Assembly (NCBI RefSeq): GCF_004379255.2
Contig: NC_056047.1
Coordinates: 32,831,855-32,895,854 of the forward strand
Direction: 5' to 3'
Length of the DNA: 64,000 nucleotides
DNA from: Salvia splendens
Taxonomy: Eukaryota > Streptophyta > Magnoliopsida > Lamiales > Lamiaceae
Shown piece after piece: positions 55,788 to 64,000 of this stretch. Position 1 is the stretch's first letter, and each line of letters starts with the position of its first letter. The notes below the pieces were generated by a model that saw only the letters and a list, made by a program, of their open reading frames with translations, made no database searches and was not told where the DNA came from. The translations under genes and the position numbers were made by a program.

Positions 55788-57248
55788 TTATACCGCCAAA
55801 GCCTTTGTAAAAGGATCTGCCAGGTTATTCTCTGACGCAATCTTGACCACTTTTATGTCTCCTCTCTGCACTATATCTCTAATGATATGATACTTCCGCT
55901 CTATGTGTTTGCTCGCTTTGTGAGCTCTTGGTTCCTTCGAGTTTGTCACAGCACCAGAATTGTCACAATAAATGGTGAAGCTCTTGGGCAGATTCGAAAC
56001 CACACCTAAATCCATAAGGAAGTTCTTGAACCATACAGCCTCTTTTGCAGCCTCTGAAGCGGCCACATACTCGGCTTCCATGGTCGAGTCCGCGATGCAT
56101 TTCTGCTTCACACTCTTCCAAATTACGGCTCCACCTCCTAAGGTGAACACATATCCTGAAGTAGATTTTCTCGAGTCCTGATCAGCTTGAAAGTCTGAGT
56201 CAGTATATCCCAAAGGACAGAGCTCGACTGCATTGTAAACTAGAGCATAGTCCTTAGTCCGTTTAAGGTACTTGAGTATGTTCTTTACGGCAGTCCAATG
56301 TCCTTGGCCCGGATTCGACTGATATTTTGTCACCATGCCAACAGCAAAGCAAATATCTGGTCTAGTACAAAGCATAGCATACATGAGACTTCCAACTGCC
56401 GAAGCATATGGAATCCTTCTCATTGCTTGTATCTCAGACGGCATTTTAGGGCACATCTCTTGAGATAAATGGATGCCATGTCTAAAAGGTAAGAAACCTT
56501 TCTTGGCATCCTGCATGCTAAAACGACTAAGTACTGTTTCGATGTAAGATTCTTGAGATAAACACAACATCTTCTTATCTCGATTCCGAAGAACCTTGAT
56601 CCCATGGATGTGTCCCGCGTCTCCCATATCCTTCATCTCGAACTAGTTTGATAACCATGTTAGAACTGATGACAACATCTTTTTATTGTTTCCAATTAGA
56701 AGAATGTCATCTACATATAAAACTAAGAACACCACATTCCCCTTATCAACTTTCTTATACACGCAGCTTTCACTTGGGCACTTTTCGAATCCAAACTTGC
56801 AAACAGTTTGATCGAAACATTGGTTCCACGATCTAGATGCTTGCTTGAGGCCATAAATGGCCTTCTTAAGCTTCCAAACCATGTGTTCTTTGCCCTTTAT
56901 GGCATATCCTTCGGGTTGTTCCATGTAGATGGTCTCCTCAAGACTGCCGTTTAGAAATGCAGTCTTAACGTCCATCTGCCATACATCCCAATTCATATAA
57001 GTTGCAATAGACAACAGTATCCGGATCGATTTGAGCATGGCCACTGGGGAGAAGGTCTCATCATAATCGATGCCTTCCTTTTGGGTATACCCCTTGGCCA
57101 CTAGTCTTGCTTTGAAGACTTTAACTCGTCCATCGGGTCCACATTTACGTTTATATATCCACTTGCTCCCAATGGCAGTACAACCTTCGGGTAGGACGGA
57201 CAAATCGTAGACGTCTTTGTCTATCATAGATTGTAGTTCCGAATCCAT
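55788..57248 (-). pseudogene. Copia-B reverse transcriptase-RNase H, one internal stop
   Basis: Codons 57248-56643 include the RT boxes through catalytic LYVDDILLIG and end at TAG after TWLSN, where Copia-A has CAG (Gln). The same frame continues 56636-55788 with MKDMGD, the RNase H YTDSDFQAD, EAEYVAASEA and the nine codons missing from Copia-A. It stops after KALAV at a TAA where Copia-A reads Lys and continues about ten residues. The two defects differ from those in Copia-A. Confidence 0.85.
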
Positions 57249-57253
57249 TGCTT

Positions 57254-58393
57254 TTACCCATTCGCAATGATCGACATCTGCGCCTCCGCAAAGTTCCAGG
57301 GATCTAATACATTGATGTCCGAGGAGTGATCTATAGATTCTCCCAAACCAATGTATCTGTCGGGCTCATGTGAGACCCTCCCACTGCGGCGCGGCACTAC
57401 AATATTTTGAGTAGAAGTTGAAGTTTCGGGAATTGTTTGTACACTTGGTACTTGTTCTTGGTTAATGGAACTTGTGACTGAAGTTAGCTCATCAAGAGTC
57501 ACTTCACTGCTGGGTTTATGATTCATTACATAGTCTTCCTCTAAGAATGTCGCGTGAGTGCTCACAATGACTTTCTTATCTCGGAGACTAAAGAATTCAT
57601 AACCTTTCGTTCCTTTGGGGTATCCTATAAACAAACATACCTCCGTCCTAGATCCTAGCTTAGTTGGATCCTTTTCCAATACATGAGCCGGGCAACCCCA
57701 AACCTTGAGATGTGCTAGATTGGGCTTACGCCCAGTCCACAACTCATATGGAGTTTTAGGTACGGATTTTGATGGTAAATTGTTTAAAATGTGACTTGCG
57801 GAAAGCAAGGCATGTCCCCAAAACGAAATAGGCAGACGTGCATAACTCATCATCGATCGAACCATGTTTAATAAGGTCCTGTTCCTTCTTTCAGCCACGC
57901 CGTTCTGCTGGGGCGTGCTCGGCGCAGTCAGTTGGGATTGAATTCCTACTTCCGATAAGTAGTCCAAGAATTCGGCACTGAGGTATTCGCCTCCATGATC
58001 AGATCGTAGGCATTTGATATTCTTCCCATGATACTTCTCCACAAGAGTCTTAAATTCTTTAAACTTGTCAAAAGACTCTGACTTGTGACGCATCAAGTAG
58101 ACATATCCAATTTTCGAGAAGTCATCAATAAATGTGATGAAGTATCGAAAACCACCTCTTGCCTCAGTTGACATTGGTCCACATACATCGGAATGAACGA
58201 GCTCAAGTACTTCCTTGGACCTATTGCCCTTAGCCTTAAAAGGCCTCTTGGTCATCTTGCCTTCTAAGCATGACTCACACTTATGAAAAGGTTCCTCCTC
58301 TAGACCTTTGATAAGATCTTGTTGAACAAGAGAATGGATCCTCCTTTCATTGGCATGACCAAGTCTAAGGTGCCACAAGTACGTTTCGTTCAT
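57254..58393 (-). CDS. Copia-B integrase
   Basis: 379 open codons. From MNETYLWHLRLGH: H-H-C-C finger (HLRLGH to CESC), catalytic D (HSDVCGPM), D (CLRSDHGGEY), E (NGVAERRNRT), then the LWTGRKPNLAHLKVWG block, a Ser/Thr-rich linker and RRSGRVSHEPDRY. It is the only complete integrase catalytic triad of the Copia pair. The native protein would include upstream protease sequence, now in another frame because of a 1-bp deletion near 58472. At its end the frame closes (MSIIANG stop) while RT begins in another frame, as in Copia-A. Confidence 0.85.
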   Translation of the reverse strand: MNETYLWHLRLGHANERRIHSLVQQDLIKGLEEEPFHKCESCLEGKMTKRPFKAKGNRSKEVLELVHSDVCGPMSTEARGGFRYFITFIDDFSKIGYVYLMRHKSESFDKFKEFKTLVEKYHGKNIKCLRSDHGGEYLSAEFLDYLSEVGIQSQLTAPSTPQQNGVAERRNRTLLNMVRSMMSYARLPISFWGHALLSASHILNNLPSKSVPKTPYELWTGRKPNLAHLKVWGCPAHVLEKDPTKLGSRTEVCLFIGYPKGTKGYEFFSLRDKKVIVSTHATFLEEDYVMNHKPSSEVTLDELTSVTSSINQEQVPSVQTIPETSTSTQNIVVPRRSGRVSHEPDRYIGLGESIDHSSDINVLDPWNFAEAQMSIIANG

Positions 58394-58866
58394 TGAACTT
58401 GAAGGTTCTTTTCGTTTCTTTGAAATTTTCGGTGTTGTATTGAGTTCTGATTTGCGATTATTAAACTGTGTAGAGTGATTGTGTACAGATTGTTTTCCAT
58501 GATACCACGACAGATATAAGAACCATCTTTCTTAATAACGCAGTTGTCATTAAAAGAAATCGAATATCCATCATAAACCAATTTAGAAACTGAAATTAAA
58601 TTTCTTCTAAAAGAAGGTATCAACAAAACATTCTTCAAAATCAAAAATCTATCACTACTAAAACGCAAATAAATGTCTCCCACTGCAACGGCCGCCACTT
58701 TGGTAGCGTCGCCCAGTTGGACTTCGATCTCACGATCATGTAGCCGTCTTGTCACCTGCAATAAGTCAGGATCAAAACAAATATGATCAGTGGCTCCTAT
58801 GTCAATAACCCAAGTGCAAATTGATGTCGAAGTCAAACAAGACTCGACAACTAGAGCTTGGTGCAT
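58394..58866 (-). pseudogene. Copia-B protease region
   Basis: In frame with gag beyond the gag stop. It holds TWVIDIGATDHICFDP, the protease active-site block, where Ty1/copia enzymes normally have D-S/T-G; here it is D-I-G, probably inactive. It continues to VSKLVYDGYSISF and loses frame near 58472 by one missing base relative to Copia-A. Confidence 0.75.
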
Positions 58867-58914
58867 ACCTGTATCCTTGCCCCTTTTAGGACAGTCTGGC
58901 TTCCAATGCCCCTT

Positions 58915-59673
58915 CTATCCACACTTGAAACACTTCCCCGTAGGCTTCTTGTTAGCCCTCTTCTTCTTCTTTCCCTTAGCTATCTTAGCCGGTCCTGAGT
59001 TCGGTGCTTGCCTTTTTCCTTTGCTAGGCTTTAAGCCAGAGGAACGAGGTGCCGAAATCATCATGGCCGCCTTAGCCTGGACCATAAGGTCCTCTGCCGA
59101 CTGGAGTTCAGTCAACAGCTCTGCCAAGGTATAATTCCTTTTGTTCATCTCAAAGTTGAGCTTGAACTGTTGGAAGCTAGGGGGAAGACTTTGAAGGATG
59201 ATTGTTACCTGGGACTCGGGATCGATTGTCCCTCCCAAGACCTCAATTTGGTTGAGGTGGCCCATCATCTCGAGGACGTGGTCCCTCACAGACGAGCCTT
59301 CCTTCATTGTCTTCGACATGATACTCCGAAAGGCTTGAGACTTCGCCGTTCGATTCTGAGTACCAAAAAGATTTTTGAGATTCTGCATAATCTCGGCGGC
59401 TGTTTCCATGACTGAATGCTGATGCTTGAGTACTGAAGACATAGAAGCCAACATGTAGCACTTAGCCATCTCATTCGCCTTATGCCACCGTCTGTGTGCA
59501 TCTCTGACTCCTGCCGCAGCGGTAGCCGCCGGCACTGGAGGTCGCGGGGTGGTGAGCACAAAGATATATTCATCTGCTGTGAGAACGATGTCCAAATTTT
59601 GTTTCCATTCTATGTAATTTTGGCCCTTGAGTTTATTTTCTTTGAGAATTGCGGAAAGAGGATTGAATGACAT
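58915..59673 (-). CDS. Copia-B gag, truncated in the zinc knuckle
   Basis: 252 codons starting MSFNPLSAILKENKLKG. The gag capsid-type region (YIEWKQNLDIVLTADEY, KCYMLASMSSVLKHQ, QSLPPSFQQFKLNFEMNKRN) is complete. A basic region follows, then the start of the CCHC knuckle CFKCG, and TAG at 58917-58915 where Copia-A reads Glu. The product would lack half the knuckle. The ATG is the first in frame and is shared with Copia-A. Confidence 0.85.
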   Translation of the reverse strand: MSFNPLSAILKENKLKGQNYIEWKQNLDIVLTADEYIFVLTTPRPPVPAATAAAGVRDAHRRWHKANEMAKCYMLASMSSVLKHQHSVMETAAEIMQNLKNLFGTQNRTAKSQAFRSIMSKTMKEGSSVRDHVLEMMGHLNQIEVLGGTIDPESQVTIILQSLPPSFQQFKLNFEMNKRNYTLAELLTELQSAEDLMVQAKAAMMISAPRSSGLKPSKGKRQAPNSGPAKIAKGKKKKRANKKPTGKCFKCG

Positions 59674-61640
59674 ATTGACGATTTGATTTGCACTTGCAAA
59701 ACAGAGTATTTTACTATTGTCATAAACTTATGTAAGAAGTTTGATTAGATTAACCATAAAACTTTTCAAAATCTTACAACTGTAAAATTAAAATTTTGTA
59801 CCCTCCAGAGGAAGTCAATACGCATTAAAATCTTACAATTTTACTGGTCACAACACCGACGAATAGTCCAGAGACCACAGAGTGGCATGGCCGCCTAATG
59901 TTGCCTAAGCAAGACCATCTCTTTAGCATTACAGAGTCTCATTTCTACAACACACTCCCATAACAATGCTTATGTGCTGCTAACAAGATCAAGCTATCTC
60001 ATAAATTCTGTGTGAACTTCTGAATCTCGCAGTTTCTTAGGATTATTGTCCCCACAGAGCAGGTGGCGATAATATTCGAAACTACATTCTTGTTCATACT
60101 ATTTATATTTGAGAAGTCCGCCCTCATGAACTTGCTATTTTCTTAGGATTATTGTCCCCACAGAGCAGGTGGCGATAATATTAGAAAAAGGCTTCATGAA
60201 TTGCAGACCAATTGATGGAGACCATATACAAACGTTGAGTTCATAATTATAGCTTAGATATTTGGGTTATGGTTTTTCTTTAATTATCCTTAGCCTTGAG
60301 GCAGTTGAAGGCTTAATTAAATTCTGTTGGTATTTAATCTACCGGATAATTAAATCTTTTATTAATTGGTATCTTCCATTAGGAATTATTGTTCTAGAAT
60401 TTAATTCTTATTCATGTCTACTAAAAGATATATCTAAAATAATTAAATTACTTAATTCTTAATAAGACATGAAAAATTAAATTCAAATTATTTCCGTGTT
60501 CAAGATTAGGAAGAGATATTATATTATTTAACGTATTGATACATATCTATCCTTATTAGGATCTTAGATATATAAACATTAGGAAACTATTATATTATTC
60601 TTATCTATATCATCTAGGAATCAAAATAATATTATTTATTTCCATAGATATAGAAAATAATAAGATATTCCTTAAATCTAGATAAAATATTATGAAACTA
60701 TTAAATTATTCTCATCCATATCTTCTAGGAATAAAATAATATTATTTAATTCCATAAAAATAGATAATAATCAAAATATTCCTAAAATCTAGATAAATCA
60801 TCCAAAAAGATTTTATTTCCATTAAATAATAATATTTTAATGATATCTTTTAATAAAATAATTAAATACTCATTAAAATAATTCTTCATCGTTATCTCAT
60901 CGTACGAGGTTCGCACGAACGATGAACGACGAAAATCCGACGAGTTCGTCGTTGGATCACGACGCACATGGCGTCTCGGCCACAGGCGCGCAGGTGGCGC
61001 GCCATCGTCTCGGCCAGCGGGTCGTCGCGGTTCACCAGCGTCTCGGCCAGGACGTGCGCGGAGGCGCAGCTCCTCTCGGCCAGCGGCGAGCATCTGTCGC
61101 GGCTTCTCGGCCCGTCGGGTGCCGACATCTCTCGGCCAGCGGCGCGCACGGTGGCGCGCCCGCTCTCGGCCAGTGTCTCGGCGCCCGTCTCGGACAACCA
61201 AGCCATCCGGCGGCGCGAGCTTCTCGGCCAGCGGCGCACACGGAGGTGCGCCCGCTCTCGGCCTTCCGCCTAGGGTTGCGGCTCCCGGCGCCCAGTGTCT
61301 CGGTGGTTCAGTTACGAGCCACCACACCACGCCAGCCACCATGTCGCTCTCGACGCAGGTGCGTCTGGGGCCAGCGGTCTAGGCCGACGGCGCGCGCGAG
61401 CCCTTGCTCGCCTGCGCGTCGCCCCGTGACCCAGGCTCCCCGGCTCCCACTGTCTCGACATCCCTATCTCGATCGCACGTCTCGTACAATCTAGTAATTC
61501 AAGTTCTTGATTCGATAGTTCTTGAGTTCACCATGCATAATAAATTAAACAAAACACCAAGAACATGCTTCGCAATCAAATAATACATGCATACATGAAT
61601 TTCGCGAAATTTAAATCCAAATAATCAGAGCCAAAGACTG
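59674..61640 (-). other. Copia-B long leader
   Basis: About 2 kb between PBS and gag, collinear with Copia-A: the TTCTTAGGATTATTGTCC duplication (from 60034 and 60140), the AT-rich 111-bp-period repeat (from 60582 and 60693), and the CpG-rich TCTCGGCCAGCG-type block (about 60890-61470). Small indels separate the two copies mainly inside the CpG block. Confidence 0.7.
60782..61342 (-). CDS. Copia-B leader ORF, unknown
   Basis: 186 codons on the sense strand, counterpart of 43163-43678. The N-terminal two thirds are Arg/Ala/Pro-rich and alignable only in part; the C-terminal about 55 residues (SSFVRTSYDEITMK onward to RF) are nearly identical to Copia-A. No domain recognised. Coding status is uncertain, as compositional bias alone could keep it open. 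Confidence 0.3.
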   Translation of the reverse strand: MVAGVVWWLVTEPPRHWAPGAATLGGRPRAGAPPCAPLAEKLAPPDGLVVRDGRRDTGRERARHRARRWPRDVGTRRAEKPRQMLAAGREELRLRARPGRDAGEPRRPAGRDDGAPPARLWPRRHVRRDPTTNSSDFRRSSFVRTSYDEITMKNYFNEYLIILLKDIIKILLFNGNKIFLDDLSRF

Positions 61641-61652
61641 GCTCTGATACCA
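61641..61652 (-). other. Copia-B primer binding site
   Basis: The minus strand reads TGGTATCAGAGC (initiator tRNA-Met), two bases after the 5' LTR end CCCCTTCA. Confidence 0.9.
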
Positions 61653-61654
61653 AC

Positions 61655-63092
61655 TGAAGGGGCTGGCAGCGGAAGCGTGCGTGACAAAACGGATCACATG
61701 AATTTGATCTATTTAGCAGATTATTTAGACAAAATCTATTCGCGTAATTATCACATGTATCATGCTCATAACTTGAATTAAAACATGCTTACTACGGAAT
61801 TAGCCAATTTACCTCGTTGATTCAATCAAGAATCGATGATGGCTTGCTCCGTCTCCACGTGAAGATCTTCAATACAAGACCTCGGATCTTCTGACTGGTG
61901 TCCCGGACTATACGCTGATATTTGTGTTGGCAAATCTCACCAACGTACTAGCACTCGAATAATGGAAGACAGAACTCAGCTCACGGAGGAGAGCACAATT
62001 TTCGAAAATTCTCTTAAAGGAGGGTGACGAAAATTTTATGAATAAATTGTTGTCTTTTCTGTCTCCTTTATTCTCCTATTTATATAAGTCACATATTGGG
62101 CCCAGTCAAGGATCTAAGGAAGAATCTGGAACAGGCCTCACCCAATTAAATTTTTACTAATTAAATTGAACCCACAATTTAATATAAGCTTATATTGGAA
62201 TATTACGAGCAGCCACTACAGAAGTAATATTGCACTGCCTTCCAAATCCGAAATTACAAGTATTCCGGGTTTCCTTTAATTGTATTTGATTTATTTCCCG
62301 CCCTTAAGATGGAAACATCCATTAATTAATTAATGTCTGCTATAGACTTAATTATTAACATATTTCGAATTCCAAGAGTGGACTTAGCAAGAAACTCTTA
62401 TTTATTATTCATAGAGTAATCAAACTCCAACTAGCTAGGTTCCGAATAATAAAACCTCGTTTCGAGCTCCTCTTGTGGATGTTATCAAACGAGACTCTCC
62501 TCGCGCACGTTTCAACATAATAGCAATCCTAGCACCTCTAGATAATGATCACCACTACCCAATATACCTGGATCGTTGGGTTACGAAAAACCCGCACCTT
62601 TGGTAAGTCAAAGTAGTGGATACTCAATATCGTATGCTCAATGCTAACGTACATTGATTAAGAAATTAATTCTCAAGACCTCGTCTTTCAGTAGATAGCA
62701 TAAAGACTCGTCTTGCTGTTAGATCCATTCATTGCTATACCACACCAACGTCATCTCATTTCAATAAGGTTTAGAAATAATCGGACTGACATTGCAACCT
62801 TTCGCGATAGGTAGTCTAGGCCTATCTAGGTTGTGAAATTCTTATTTTTCTTTGTTTAGAACTGACCGTGTTACCTTAAATTGGACGACGCCCACAACCG
62901 GTCTACTAAAACAAAGACTTAGATTTTGTTACGTTTGCTCATACATTTAAATATGCAATAAACAACAATTAAATGTAAAACATAACAACATTATGACAAA
63001 AATAATCTGTTGCATTTATTGGAAAATAACCATTAGAGTTTTACAGTATGCAATCACTCGAGAGGTGATTTCTAGTATACAAAACCCTAACA
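61655..63092 (-). repeat. Copia-B 5' LTR
   Basis: 1,438 bp with TG/CA ends. It lacks 28 bp present in the 3' LTR around the second ACATGCTT, a deletion between short direct repeats. A minus-strand TATA box TATATAAATAG lies at about 62077-62087. Its outer 349 bp (62744-63092) are duplicated again at 63301-63649. Confidence 0.95.
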
Positions 63093-63257
63093 TGGAGTAA
63101 TGCCAAAACTGGTCCAGAACATAAGCCCATTTTATGATTTTGGTCTTATACTTTATGTTTTGAATTTTTGCATCCTGAACATTTCAACTTGGATCACAAT
63201 TGGGCATACACTACCAATTCCATCAATTTTTAAACGGTTTTACCTCTAATAGAAATT
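63093..63257. other. Right flank of Copia-B, repeat-like
   Basis: Begins with TGGAG, the right target duplication. The text (CATAAGCCCATTTTATGATT, TTGCATCCTGAACATTTCAA) looks like a dispersed non-coding plant repeat, but I cannot name it. Confidence 0.4.
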
Positions 63258-63814
63258 GGATCCTGAACATTTCAACTTGGATCACAATTGGGCATACACT
63301 ACCAACGTCATCTCATTTCAATAAGGTTTAGAAATAATCGGACTGACATTGCAACCTTTCGCGATAGGTAGTCTAGGCCTATCTAGGTTGTGAAATTCTT
63401 ATTTTTCTTTGTTTAGAACTGACCGTGTTACCTTAAATTGGACGACGCCCACAACCGGTCTACTAAAACAAAGACTTAGATTTTGTTACGTTTGCTCATA
63501 CATTTAAATATGCAATAAACAACCATTAAATGTAAAACATAACAACATTATGACAAAAATAATCTGTTGCATTTATTGGAAAATAACCATTAGAGTTTTA
63601 CAGTATGCAATCACTCGAGAGGTGATTTCTAGTATACAAAACCCTAACATGGAGTAATGCCAAAACTGGTCCAGAACATAAGCCCATTTTATGATTTTGG
63701 TCTTATACTTTATGTTTTGAATTTTTGCATCCTGAACATTTCAACTTGGATCACAATTGGGCATACACTACCAATTCCATCAATTTTTAAACGGTTTTAC
63801 CTCTAATAGAAATT
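63258..63814. repeat. 557-bp duplicated insertion at the Copia-B border
   Basis: Made of 43 bp repeating the flank at about 63170-63213, then a jump at ACCAA into the LTR (copy of 62744-63092), then the flank again up to 63257. So 63301-63814 repeats 62744-63257 with almost no change. It is not an LTR insertion because it has no target duplication of its own. Confidence 0.85.
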
Positions 63815-64000
63815 CATGGGTTCCATCTTAAAACCAATTGGTGATAAGAGGAGAGGCCCATGAGACTTATATAGTGGATTAAGCTCTTTGTGTACACCGA
63901 TGCGAGATATTATTATATTCATTTTTATGTTTCAATTGCCAACACCCTCCCTCAAACCCTTCAAGGTGAACCTTGGAGGGGTTGGACTTTTTTATGATTA
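63815..64000. other. Unidentified sequence at window end, promoter-like
   Basis: Contains GGTTCCATCTTAAAACCAAT, CTTATATAGTGG and ACACCGATGCGAGATATTA. This combination recalls LTR or promoter fragments common in plant genomes. Too short to assign; no open frame. Confidence 0.3.

Larger units (their letters stand above)
54180..63092 (-). mobile_element. Copia-B, full-length Ty1/copia retrotransposon
   Basis: 8,913 bp with LTRs 54180-55646 and 61655-63092 and a perfect duplication TGGAG (54175-54179, 63093-63097). Same family, layout and orientation as Copia-A. LTRs differ at about 1-2% of positions by eye plus a 28-bp deletion in the 5' LTR. Private defects are a TAG in the gag zinc knuckle, a 1-bp deletion before the integrase finger, a TAG in RT, and an early stop at the RNase H end. 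Integrase is open throughout its core. Confidence 0.95.

Overview
The window is repeat-rich nuclear DNA from a plant, almost certainly a eudicot. The evidence is the element types (Ty1/copia and Ty3/gypsy LTR retrotransposons primed by initiator tRNA-Met, an Athila-like element with a post-pol ORF, L1-type LINEs with a zf-RVT C-terminus, a chromovirus chromodomain), a plant-type ITS1-5.8S-ITS2 rDNA fragment, and relics of two plant genes with GT-AG introns. The ITS spacers look eudicot-like; Lamiales is only a guess. I see no intact host gene, tRNA or CRISPR array. Nearly everything is nested transposable elements, and none of the autonomous elements is fully intact.

Layout. 1-2076: a degenerate rDNA fragment on the minus strand (ITS2, 5.8S, ITS1), split in ITS2 by a Copia-family solo LTR (170-1747, TSD CTGCT). 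2077-19714: LINE-1, interrupted by a Gypsy solo LTR (2640-4207 and 16347-17652), which is itself interrupted by a 12.1 kb Athila-like element (4208-16341, minus strand, TSD GATAT). 19731-23949: LINE-2, inserted just behind LINE-1 with a 16-bp TSD. 23966-30866: LINE-3, with a promoter-like 5' array and an Athila-family solo LTR (28930-30393, TSD GTGCT). 30867-46742: a Gypsy element (minus strand; pol remnant, long leader, PBS, 2.9 kb 5' LTR) whose LTR holds full-length Copia-A (36605-45503, TSD GTGCA). 46743-53400: a gene-derived island with the first exon and promoter of a minus-strand gene cut by the Gypsy LTR, a deleted chromovirus (48137-49199, TSD GTCTG), and a plus-strand LRR pseudogene (49286-52570) with a solo LTR in intron 1. 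54180-63092: Copia-B, full length, TSD TGGAG. 63093-64000: Copia-B flank with a 557-bp secondary duplication.

History and interplay. Nesting gives an order: gene pair, rDNA fragment and LINEs first; then Gypsy and chromovirus; then Athila and Copia. Copia-A and Copia-B are the youngest (LTR divergence roughly 2% and 1-2% by eye). They share architecture down to a very long leader with a CpG-rich degenerate repeat and a frame break between integrase and reverse transcriptase, but carry different private stop codons and indels. The most interesting points are the shared Copia leader ORF and INT/RT frame break, the bZIP-site-like array in the LINE-3 5' region, the repeated PPT-like hairpins and post-pol ORF of the Athila-like element, the solo LTR inside ITS2, and the template-switch duplication at the Copia-B 5' LTR border.
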